From: an uncultured Campylobacter sp.
GTDB taxonomy: Bacteria; Campylobacterota; Campylobacteria; Campylobacterales; Campylobacteraceae
DNA length: 5,444 bases
Direction: 5' to 3'
Assembly (NCBI RefSeq): GCF_938030815.1
Contig: NZ_CALHII010000008.1
Location: 1 to 5,444 of the forward strand
The notes below the pieces were generated by a model, which made no database searches, was not told the DNA's origin, and was given only the letters and a program-made list of their open reading frames with translations. Both the position numbers and the translations under genes were made by a program. Below, piece after piece: positions 1 to 5,178 of this stretch. Positions within the stretch are counted from its first letter, which is position 1, and each line of letters begins with the position of its first letter.

Positions 1-172
1 CCACCCCTGCGTATTTTATATGCTCGAAATTCTTTAAATTTTCACCGAACGATCGAAGCTAAATTTTAAAAAGCCTGTTCATAAATCAAAATTTTTAGTC
101 TGTCGTCCGCGCTTGCTCGCTCCGCTTTTAACACCGCTCAAATTTATTGCAAAGCCTCCAATCTAGCCGCTA
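1..172. other. Non-coding edge region, no supported gene
   Basis: This AT-rich stretch with several AAATTT words lies downstream of the SF0329-like gene. Plus frame 1 is open from the edge to a TAA at 67-69 (22 codons) and could in principle be the tail of a rightward gene, but it shows no recognisable protein feature. No convincing hairpin with a T-tract was found after the stop codon at 173-175, so no terminator is called. Confidence 0.5.
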
Positions 173-604
173 TTACCTTTTGCATCGCTTGATTTTTCCT
201 GTTTTGGCTAAAATTTGCAGCCTCTTTTTGCCGATGCGTTTGTCGGCAGCCTTTAGGATATTTGCGAGCCCCCATTCATCTGCATCGAAGTGCTTTGCAA
301 ACAGCTCCTCTTTGGGCGTGTCGATATATTCGCGGATAAGCTCGCCGATGTCGCTTATGTCGTTACCATACGGATAAATTTTCGTTAGAGCACCCTCTGC
401 TAGGCTTTTTATGCCGCCGCTTTTTAGCACGAAATCCTTCGGGTAATCAAAAATAATCTCGCCCGCAAGCGTGATAAAATATCGCGGCAAATCCGTGCTG
501 CCGCGCCTGCTTTGCATCCGATAAACCGTGCAGTGAAGCTTAAAATCAATGTTTTCATCCACGAGCTCGTAAAGTTGTTTTGCAAGCTTGCTCCAGCGTT
601 TCAT
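173..604 (-). CDS. Small SF0329-like hypothetical protein
   Basis: A 143-residue soluble protein with no signal peptide or membrane segment; its biochemical role is unknown. It starts WSKL at residues 4-7, has a beta-type stretch RYFITLAGEIIFDY at 41-54, and ends with NILKAADKRIGKKRLQIL at 115-132 followed by a basic tail. From memory, the WSK start, the central strand and a late NIL...D(K/R)R(I/V)GKKR segment are the pattern of the SF0329 family of uncharacterised bacterial proteins; no search was possible, so the assignment is provisional. The ATG start is supported by an AAGGGGG ribosome binding site at 609-615. The gene is separated by 132 bp from the gene upstream of it, so it may have its own promoter; a weak TATAGA hexamer lies at 696-701. 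It looks intact, with an internal start and stop. Confidence 0.75.
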   Translation of the reverse strand: MKRWSKLAKQLYELVDENIDFKLHCTVYRMQSRRGSTDLPRYFITLAGEIIFDYPKDFVLKSGGIKSLAEGALTKIYPYGNDISDIGELIREYIDTPKEELFAKHFDADEWGLANILKAADKRIGKKRLQILAKTGKIKRCKR

Positions 605-736
605 TTTTCCCCCTTATTTATTATCGCCTCTTGCGGTTTCGCGCGTAGCTTTTGCTGCCCTTTACGGCGATCGCGCTTGAAAGCTGCGTGCCTTTTCTAT
701 ATTTTTTGCAAATCTGTTTTGTAAAATTCTGCCGCG
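605..736. other. Short intergenic spacer
   Basis: This 132-bp gap separates two minus-strand genes. It contains the AAGGGGG ribosome binding site of the downstream gene at 609-615, a palindromic GCGATCGC at 667-674 and an AT-rich patch around 693-725. On the minus strand, TATAGA at 696-701 could act as a weak -10 box for the SF0329-like gene, giving a leader of about 85 nt, but nothing else supports it. No clear terminator hairpin was found for the gene ending at 737. Confidence 0.4.
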
Positions 737-1261
737 CTAAACGGTCCCCCAAAATCTCGGCTCCGTCTTGATCGCTCCTCGGTTTTTCTCGCGTAAAATT
801 TGCAAAAATTCTTTAAAGCTCGGCTCAAAAATCGAAGCGACGGGCACAAATTTATATTCGCTCGCACCGTCTTGCTCGGGCTTGTTCGCGCTGCCGCGTT
901 CAAGCTCGCTCGCGCCGCCCGCAAAGCGGATCCGCCAAATCCTAGCATGATTTATCCGAATTTTTGTGACTTCAAGCGCTAAAATTTGCTCAAATTTATA
1001 CCTCGCCGCGAGCTTCTGTCCATCAAAAACGTAGATAAAATCCTGATCAAACCAAAGGCTCTCGCACGAGATAAAAAACCGCTCCAGCCAGAACAAAAAC
1101 GGCCTCACGGAAAGCCTTTTTACCTCGCCTATCCCATCTATCGCGGCAAGCCGGTGCGGATTAAGCTTGCGAGGGTTGCGCCAAAAAAGCGTCCAAACAA
1201 TCCCGCCAAGAAGCAAGACGCTAAAAATTACGATTAAAATTTGAATTAAAGCTTCAGCCAT
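737..1261 (-). CDS. Single-pass membrane protein, unknown function
   Basis: A 174-residue protein that I do not recognise as a named family. Residues 5-28 form one strongly hydrophobic helix (IQILIVIFSVLLLGGIVWTL core) followed by a basic stretch RNPRKLNPHR, which predicts an N-terminal inner-membrane anchor with the rest in the cytoplasm by the positive-inside rule. Residues 66-115 alternate hydrophobic strands (LWFDQDFIYVFDG, YKFEQILALEV, RIWRIRFAGG), and residues 137-158 give a further strand and an amphipathic helix (FKEFLQIL). This layout is compatible with a PH-like beta-barrel plus helix fold, which is inference only. The ATG overlaps the upstream gene's stop in ATGGCTGA (8-nt overlap). 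The nearest AAGGA lies about 13 nt upstream, too far to be ideal, so translation is probably coupled to the preceding gene. Confidence 0.7.
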   Translation of the reverse strand: MAEALIQILIVIFSVLLLGGIVWTLFWRNPRKLNPHRLAAIDGIGEVKRLSVRPFLFWLERFFISCESLWFDQDFIYVFDGQKLAARYKFEQILALEVTKIRINHARIWRIRFAGGASELERGSANKPEQDGASEYKFVPVASIFEPSFKEFLQILREKNRGAIKTEPRFWGTV

Positions 1262-1937
1262 TTAAAATTCTAAGTCCTTTTACAAATGCAAATTTCGCCT
1301 CCGTATCGCCCCAAAACGAACTCCTGCCGAAATCCGCCTCCGCGCCGTTTGCAAGCTCCTCATAAAGCTTATAAAATCGCCCTTTGTGCGTGCAATTGCT
1401 TAGGCAGACGTTGAAAAACGCCTCCGCCGCGTCCTTGCCGCCGAAATAAAAGATAAGGTAGATCGGGCGCAGATCGAAGGCGCTTAGATTTTTATTAAAT
1501 TTAGCCCCGCGCTGCATCATAAACTCCACCGCCTTTTGCTTGTCCGCAAACAGCTCAAAAATAGGCAGTGCGTAGTCTTTGATAGCCGCGCTAATCTCGC
1601 GAACGCTGGGCTCAAAGCTAGCGCCCGCGAACTGCCAGTCGCGAAACTGCCTGCGCGGCGTGAGATAGCTCAGATACGATACGAAAACAAGGTCGCTCGA
1701 GTATGACAGCTCCTCTTGCATCAGCTTTTTTAGGCGCTTGCAGTAGATCGCGATCTGCGGTAGGATGCTCACGCTGCCGGCGTAGTTGCGCATGCTGGAG
1801 CCAAAATAAATTTCAAATAAAATCTCCTTATCGCTTGCAAGCTTCGTTAGTTTTTGCCCCTTTTGCGTGGGCTTGAAGTCCGCAAAATTTGCCGCGATCT
1901 CATCGCAGCCGTTTAAAAATATCTCCCGCGGAGTCAT
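1254..1937 (-). CDS. Hypothetical soluble protein, first gene of a pair
   Basis: A 227-residue cytoplasmic protein without signal peptide or membrane helix; function unknown. The N-terminal part (residues 1-75) has a helix, then a GQKLTKL segment and two beta-like strands, EILFEIYFGSS and SVSILPQIAIYCKRL. This faintly recalls DUF4304-type or immunity-like small proteins, where a strand ending in S(S/M)xxN is followed by a second strand and a basic helix, but I cannot confirm a family. The middle (107-145) is helical. The end has YLIFYFGGKDAAEAFFNVC (160-178) and a final strand-like FAFVKGLRI. The ATG is preceded by AAAAGGA at 1943-1949 with 5 nt spacing, a good ribosome binding site. It overlaps the membrane-anchored gene by 8 nt, so the two probably form one transcript and may act together. 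Confidence 0.7.
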   Translation of the reverse strand: MTPREIFLNGCDEIAANFADFKPTQKGQKLTKLASDKEILFEIYFGSSMRNYAGSVSILPQIAIYCKRLKKLMQEELSYSSDLVFVSYLSYLTPRRQFRDWQFAGASFEPSVREISAAIKDYALPIFELFADKQKAVEFMMQRGAKFNKNLSAFDLRPIYLIFYFGGKDAAEAFFNVCLSNCTHKGRFYKLYEELANGAEADFGRSSFWGDTEAKFAFVKGLRILNG

Positions 1938-2020
1938 GATTTTCCTTTTAAATTTATCGTTTTGTTCGCTAGCAATTCGGTTTGCAGCTTACATTGCCGC
2001 AGCCGCGACCCACACGGCAT

Positions 2021-2026
2021 TTTATA
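2021..2026 (-). promoter_or_regulatory. Possible -10 box for the two-gene hypothetical operon
   Basis: Read on the minus strand, TATAAA sits about 84 nt upstream of the ATG at 1937 and is embedded in CATTATAAAATG. In Campylobacter the -10 box is the main conserved sigma-70 element and a -35 box is usually not recognisable, so one hexamer is weak evidence. It overlaps the first copy of the TATAATGCGCGC repeat, whose plus-strand reading is itself a consensus -10 box, so direction is uncertain. Confidence 0.25.
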
Positions 2027-2065
2027 ATGCGCGCCGTTTGCCGCCGAAAACCATATAATGCGCGC
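2023..2065. repeat. Direct repeat pair TATAATGCGCGC
   Basis: The 12-mer TATAATGCGCGC occurs exactly at 2023-2034 and again at 2054-2065, with 31 bp from start to start, close to three helical turns. Each copy contains a perfect TATAAT on the plus strand, joined to a GC-only alternating hexamer. The repeat lies in the spacer between the transporter operon's end and the start of the hypothetical gene pair, both on the minus strand. It could be paired protein-binding sites, tandem plus-strand -10 boxes or a small duplication; the sequence alone does not decide. Confidence 0.7.
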
Positions 2066-2094
2066 AATTTTACCCCAATTCGGCTAAATTTAAC

Positions 2095-2107
2095 GGCGCT
2101 ATGCGCC
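2095..2107 (-). terminator. Short hairpin at the end of the ABC transporter operon
   Basis: GGCGC (2095-2099) and GCGCC (2103-2107) form a perfect 5-bp GC stem around a 3-base loop, 8 bases past the ATPase stop codon. AAATTT words flank it on both sides and could lengthen the stem imperfectly. In the minus direction the stem is followed by GTTAAATTT, which is a poor U-tract. It is therefore a plausible but weak intrinsic terminator, or an RNA 3'-end stabiliser. Confidence 0.45.
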
Positions 2108-2115
2108 TGTAAAAT

Positions 2116-2862
2116 TTATAATATATCCTCATATCTTTCGTAGTTTATGCCGTAAATTTTATCGATATTTTCGGCGTTTATGAGCTGCTCGCTGCGCCCG
2201 AAAGCTAAAATTTCGCCGCCTTTTATAAACAGCGTCAAATTTGAAACGAATTTCGCGTGACGCGGGTAGTGCGTCGTCTGCACGAAGGTATAGCCCTCGT
2301 CGCCCAGCGCCTTGATCATCTCGAGCAGCTTGATCTGATTGCCAAAGTCCAGCCCGTTGGTAGGCTCATCCATAAAGATCGCTTTCGCGCCCTGAACCAG
2401 CGTGCGCGCGATATACGCCAACTGCCGCTCGCCGCCGCTAACCCTCGTGTAGGGCGCGTTTTTTAGATGCGCGATACCCATCTTTTCCAGTGCCTGCTCG
2501 GCTAGCTTTTTATCCGCCGCGCTAAAGCTAGAAAACAACGGCGTCCTGCACAGCGCGCCCATCAGCGCGACGTCAAAGACGCTGTAGTCATAGGACGGCG
2601 CGTGCGTCTGCGGCACGTAGGCTACGAGAGAGGCGAGCTCGCGCTTACCGTAGTCGCGCACACTTTTGCCGCCGATCAGCACCTCGCCCTCAAATTTTAA
2701 AAATCCGAGCATTATGCGAAGCAGGGTGCTTTTGCCGCTGCCGTTGGCGCCTAGGATGCTTAGCGTATCGCCCGTCGCGACGTCAAAGCTGATGCCCTTT
2801 AGCACGGGTTTGCCCTGGTAGGCAAAGCGCAAATTTCGCACTTCTATCAAATTTTCTCGCAC
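2116..2862 (-). CDS. FecE/FepC-type ABC importer ATPase
   Basis: This is the cytoplasmic ATP-hydrolysing subunit of a type II metal-chelate importer, acting as a dimer beneath the permease. In 248-residue numbering it has Walker A GANGSGKST (38-46), Q-loop YVPQ (82-85), signature VSGGERQLA (141-149, a normal variant of LSGGQ), Walker B AIFMDEP with catalytic Glu166, the GLD D-loop, and the switch His198 in TTHYPRH. All catalytic motifs are intact and the length is typical of the family. I place the start at GTG 2862 because GAGGAG at 2869-2874 is then 6 nt away; a TTG at 2865 gives one more residue but only 3 nt spacing. The start lies inside the end of the permease gene (16-nt overlap), implying translational coupling. 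The ligand cannot be inferred from this subunit. Confidence 0.95.
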   Translation of the reverse strand: MRENLIEVRNLRFAYQGKPVLKGISFDVATGDTLSILGANGSGKSTLLRIMLGFLKFEGEVLIGGKSVRDYGKRELASLVAYVPQTHAPSYDYSVFDVALMGALCRTPLFSSFSAADKKLAEQALEKMGIAHLKNAPYTRVSGGERQLAYIARTLVQGAKAIFMDEPTNGLDFGNQIKLLEMIKALGDEGYTFVQTTHYPRHAKFVSNLTLFIKGGEILAFGRSEQLINAENIDKIYGINYERYEDIL

Positions 2863-3863
2863 CAAAAGCTCCTCTTGGCGCGGCGAAGCACGATGATAAA
2901 CATCGGGATACCAAATAGCGAGGTCACGATGCCGATGGGGATTTCAAAGGTAAAAATGAGCCGCGAGAAGCTGTCGCAAAAGAGCAGAAATATCGCGCCG
3001 ATCATCGCCGAGCTAGCAAGCGCCGCGCGGTTGTCGGCGCCGAAGATAAAGCGCGCGATGTGCGGCACGATAAGCCCAATCCAGCCGATGATGCCCGCGA
3101 TCGTCACGCTAAGCGCGCTAACGAAGGTCGCGACTAGGATGATGAAAATTTTAACCCGCGCCGTATTTACGCCCAGGCTCTTCGCCTCCTCCTCGCCAAG
3201 GCTTAGCGCGTTTAGGTATTTACCGCTAAGCGCCAGCAGCAAAACGCCCGCACACATCGGCAGGATTGAAATTTGGATGAAGCTCTTAGACGCAAAGCCG
3301 AGGCTGCCCATCAAAAAATAGGTGATCGCAGGAAGCGCGTCGTTCGGGTCTGCAGCGTATTTTAGCACCGAGAGTAGCGAAGTAAAGAGCGAGCCGCTGA
3401 TGACGCCGCCAAGAACTAGCACGATGACGCTACCGCTGCGCGAATACAGCGCCGAGACGCCCAGTGCCACGACCACGGCGAGAAAGCCGAAACCAAAGGT
3501 GCTAAGCTGGATTAGGTATTCGTTAAATTTGAAAAACATCCCGACCGCCGCGCCAAAACCCGCACCGCTTAGAACGCCCAGTATCGAGGGGCTAACGAGC
3601 GGGTTAACAAACATCGCCTGATACGCCGCGCCGCTGATCGCGAGGCTCGCGCCGATGAGTACGCAGGCAAGTATGCGCGGCAGGCGGATCTCGAGCAGGA
3701 GCGTGTGCATGACCTCGAAATCTTTTAAGCTTTCACCCCGCAGCAGCGCCGTGACGTAGCGCGCGTAGTCCTCTGCGCTAAAGCCGTATTTGCCTAGCAG
3801 CAGCGAACCCGCGACGTAAAGCGCCAGCAGCAGGGCCAAAAACGCAAACGCCCTTTTGCTCAT
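2847..3863 (-). CDS. FecCD-family ABC permease
   Basis: A 338-residue integral inner-membrane protein of the FecCD/BtuC family, which forms the homodimeric channel of iron-siderophore, heme and vitamin B12 importers. Family hallmarks are present in order: a hydrophobic N-terminal helix (6-24); the RLPR motif with GASLAISG and Q82..NPL..SP..LG (60-96); the cytoplasmic coupling segment LSLGEEEAKSLGV (220-232) that contacts the ATPase; GWIGLIVPHIAR (260-271); and D297..R301 with EIPIG..TSLFGIP (307-320) near the end. Around nine to ten membrane helices can be read, as expected. It starts with ATG 10 nt after the binding-protein stop, with only a weak AAAG-type ribosome site, which suggests coupled translation. 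Its end overlaps the ATPase gene. It appears intact. Confidence 0.95.
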   Translation of the reverse strand: MSKRAFAFLALLLALYVAGSLLLGKYGFSAEDYARYVTALLRGESLKDFEVMHTLLLEIRLPRILACVLIGASLAISGAAYQAMFVNPLVSPSILGVLSGAGFGAAVGMFFKFNEYLIQLSTFGFGFLAVVVALGVSALYSRSGSVIVLVLGGVISGSLFTSLLSVLKYAADPNDALPAITYFLMGSLGFASKSFIQISILPMCAGVLLLALSGKYLNALSLGEEEAKSLGVNTARVKIFIILVATFVSALSVTIAGIIGWIGLIVPHIARFIFGADNRAALASSAMIGAIFLLFCDSFSRLIFTFEIPIGIVTSLFGIPMFIIVLRRAKRSFWCEKI

Positions 3864-3873
3864 TTTTCTTTAC

Positions 3874-4923
3874 TCACTCGGCGCCCCGTCCTAAAATTTT
3901 ATAAATTTGCGCGTCTGTGAGCTCAAGATCTAAAAATAGCTTATAAAACTCGCGCGTCTCTCGGACCATGTCAAATTTAAACGCTTCGGGGTAGATTAAG
4001 TTTATGAGCCACTTTAGCCCTAAGAACCGCATAAACGAAGGCGGTCTATCAAACCACGAAAAGGGCTCGCGCAGGATATAGTAGGCCTTTTTGTTTTTCA
4101 CCGCGCCCAGCAGCTGCCATTTTGGGTCGCCATAAATTTTATCAAACAGCTCCTTTTCGTAGATGAGGATGACGTCCGGATCGTATTTTACGAGCTGCTC
4201 GAAGCTGATCTTTACGCGCCCGAAAGATTTGGCGTTTGGATCCTCGCTGCACTTATGCGCGTTCTGCGCCCCGGCTCGTTCGATGAGAGTCGCATGCCAC
4301 GAGCCCTCGCACTCGGTGGCTAGCCCGTCGCTGCCCTGCGCGTAGTAAATTTTTACCTTTTGCAGGTTGTTTTTCTTGATGTACTCCTCGATCTGCGCGG
4401 TCAAATTTAGCGATTCGCGAGCATAATTTATGAGACGTGCGGCGCGCTCCTGCTTGCCCGTCACTTCGCCTAAAATTTCAAACCCGTCCAGATAATCCTC
4501 GAGCCTCACTGCGCTTAGATAGAGTATCGGTTTTTTAATGGAGCCGAAAACTTCGCTCATCTTTTTAGTATTGCGCGAGCTTGCGTTTACGAGGATGAGC
4601 TCGGGGTTTAGGCGTAGCAGCATCTCGACGTTTGGAATTTTACCCTGGCCGAAAAAGCCGCCCACGACGGGCTGCTCTTGCACCTCTTTTTTGACGTAGG
4701 GCCGCTCGTAGTCGTTCCACTCGAAATTCGTGCCGCTGATTTTAGCGGGATCAAGCGCATAAAGCATATACAAAAGAGGCGGCGAGCTAGCGTAAATTTT
4801 AGTCGGAGTGCCTTGTAGTTGAGCTATGTTTTCGCTATTTTGAGCGATGCAGTCTTTGATCTGCGCCTCGCTTAGAGCAAAAAGCATGCTCGCGGCGCAG
4901 AGAAATAGAAATATTTTTTTCAC
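3874..4923 (-). CDS. Periplasmic binding protein of metal-chelate importer
   Basis: A 349-residue class III (FepB/BtuF/TroA-like, PF01497-type) substrate-binding protein that captures ligand in the periplasm and hands it to the FecCD permease. Residues 1-20 (MKKIFLFLCAASMLFALSEA) form a signal peptide, probably cleaved after Ala16 or Ala20; Cys9 is not in a proper lipobox, so it looks soluble rather than lipidated. Lobe 1 has KIYASSPPLLYMLYALDP (42-59), PVVGGFFGQGKIPNVEMLL (85-103) and PELILV; a long helix follows at about 155-185; lobe 2 has YAQGSDGLATECEGSW (194-209) and YDPDVILIY (247-255). The tail carries FSWFDRPPSFMRFLGLKWL (288-306) and an extra helical end (319-345). Ligand could be a ferric siderophore, heme, cobalamin or another metal complex. 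The start is GTG, supported by AAAGG at 4931-4935 with 7 nt spacing and by the signal peptide position. Confidence 0.92.
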   Translation of the reverse strand: MKKIFLFLCAASMLFALSEAQIKDCIAQNSENIAQLQGTPTKIYASSPPLLYMLYALDPAKISGTNFEWNDYERPYVKKEVQEQPVVGGFFGQGKIPNVEMLLRLNPELILVNASSRNTKKMSEVFGSIKKPILYLSAVRLEDYLDGFEILGEVTGKQERAARLINYARESLNLTAQIEEYIKKNNLQKVKIYYAQGSDGLATECEGSWHATLIERAGAQNAHKCSEDPNAKSFGRVKISFEQLVKYDPDVILIYEKELFDKIYGDPKWQLLGAVKNKKAYYILREPFSWFDRPPSFMRFLGLKWLINLIYPEAFKFDMVRETREFYKLFLDLELTDAQIYKILGRGAE

Positions 4924-4930
4924 GGTCGTG

Positions 4931-4935
4931 CCTTT
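4931..4935 (-). promoter_or_regulatory. Ribosome binding site deciding the GTG start
   Basis: AAAGG on the minus strand lies 7 nt before the GTG at 4921-4923. Together with the immediately following Lys-Lys and hydrophobic signal-peptide core, it fixes the binding-protein start at a non-ATG codon. Confidence 0.7.
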
Positions 4936-4953
4936 AAAATTTTTAATTTCGCA

Positions 4954-4962
4954 AGTATAGCA
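4954..4962 (-). promoter_or_regulatory. Extended -10 promoter of the ABC transporter operon
   Basis: The minus strand reads TGCTATACT: an extended TGn element joined to TATACT, a 5-of-6 match to TATAAT. The upstream 30 bases are AT-rich without a clear -35 box, as is usual for Campylobacter sigma-70 promoters. A start about 7 nt downstream would give a leader of roughly 25 nt containing the AAAGG ribosome site. No convincing Fur box was recognised, although iron control would be expected if the ligand is iron-related. Confidence 0.55.
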
Positions 4963-5001
4963 AAAGAAATTTTAAAATAGATTTATCTTCGCTAGACGCC
5001 T

Positions 5002-5076
5002 ATTTAGCTGCTAAATTTGAAAATTTATCGGCGGTGATTTTAGAATTCTGGCTAAATTTAGGATTTTAAAATTTAG
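5002..5076. repeat. Clustered CTAAATTT inverted repeats
   Basis: Two small inverted repeats sit upstream of the transporter promoter. ATTTAG (5002-5007) pairs with CTAAAT (5011-5016) across three bases, and CTAAATTT (5052-5059) pairs with AAATTTAG (5069-5076) across nine bases. CTAAATTT also begins at 5011. They could be regulator-binding sites, but AAATTT is so common throughout this window that chance clustering is a serious alternative. Confidence 0.35.
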
Positions 5077-5092
5077 AGTTTAAATTTAAAAG

Positions 5093-5131
5093 GGGCGGGC
5101 GGTCTAAGATGAAGCTCAAAACCGCTCGCCC
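5093..5131 (-). terminator. Intrinsic terminator of the TonB-dependent receptor gene
   Basis: GGGCGGGCGGT (5093-5103) and ACCGCTCGCCC (5121-5131) form an 11-bp GC-rich stem with one mismatch and a 17-base loop. Just after the stem in the minus direction the transcript reads CTTTTAAATTTAAA, a short U-rich tail. It lies about 48 bp past the receptor stop codon and before the transporter promoter, so the receptor and the importer are probably separate transcription units. Confidence 0.65.
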
Positions 5132-5178
5132 GCGGAGTTCAATGAAAAGGCTAAATGCCGCCGCCGTCTAAACCTGAA

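Noticed and set aside
1..69. Open plus frame at the left edge as a partial gene
   Set aside because: It is only 22 codons with no recognisable motif, and chance openness at an edge is likely.
100..125. GC-rich stretch after the SF0329-like gene as a terminator
   Set aside because: The repeats there are mainly direct (GCGGAGCG and GCGCGGAC-like). I could not form a stem longer than 3-4 bp followed by a T-tract.
697..948. 83-residue minus-strand ORF rich in Arg, Ala and Ser
   Set aside because: It overlaps the membrane-anchored gene in another frame, has a biased composition and no domain.
986..1237. Plus-strand 83-residue ORF
   Set aside because: It is antisense to the membrane-anchored gene, is Lys/Pro/Arg-rich, and has no supporting start context.
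1867..2058. Plus-strand ORF reaching into the 1938-2115 spacer
   Set aside because: Half of it is antisense to the hypothetical gene; the remainder is Ala-rich with no ribosome site or recognisable protein feature.
2257..2466. Plus-strand 69-residue ORF
   Set aside because: It is antisense to the conserved signature and Walker B region of the ATPase, so the coding constraint is explained by the minus strand.
2875..3621. Long plus-strand open frame opposite the permease (two ORFs in the same frame separated by one stop)
   Set aside because: It is the complementary frame of an intact FecCD permease. The peptide is a low-complexity mix of S, T, P, K and M residues typical of antisense translation, and has no ribosome site of note.
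4895..4897. Lipoprotein processing at Cys9 of the binding protein
   Set aside because: The residues before Cys9 (LFL) do not fit a lipobox, and the site is too close to the N-terminus for a lipoprotein signal.
4924..5092. Fur box or cobalamin riboswitch ahead of the transporter operon
   Set aside because: No stretch matches the GATAAT-type Fur consensus convincingly. The leader is predicted to be about 25 nt, too short for a cobalamin riboswitch.
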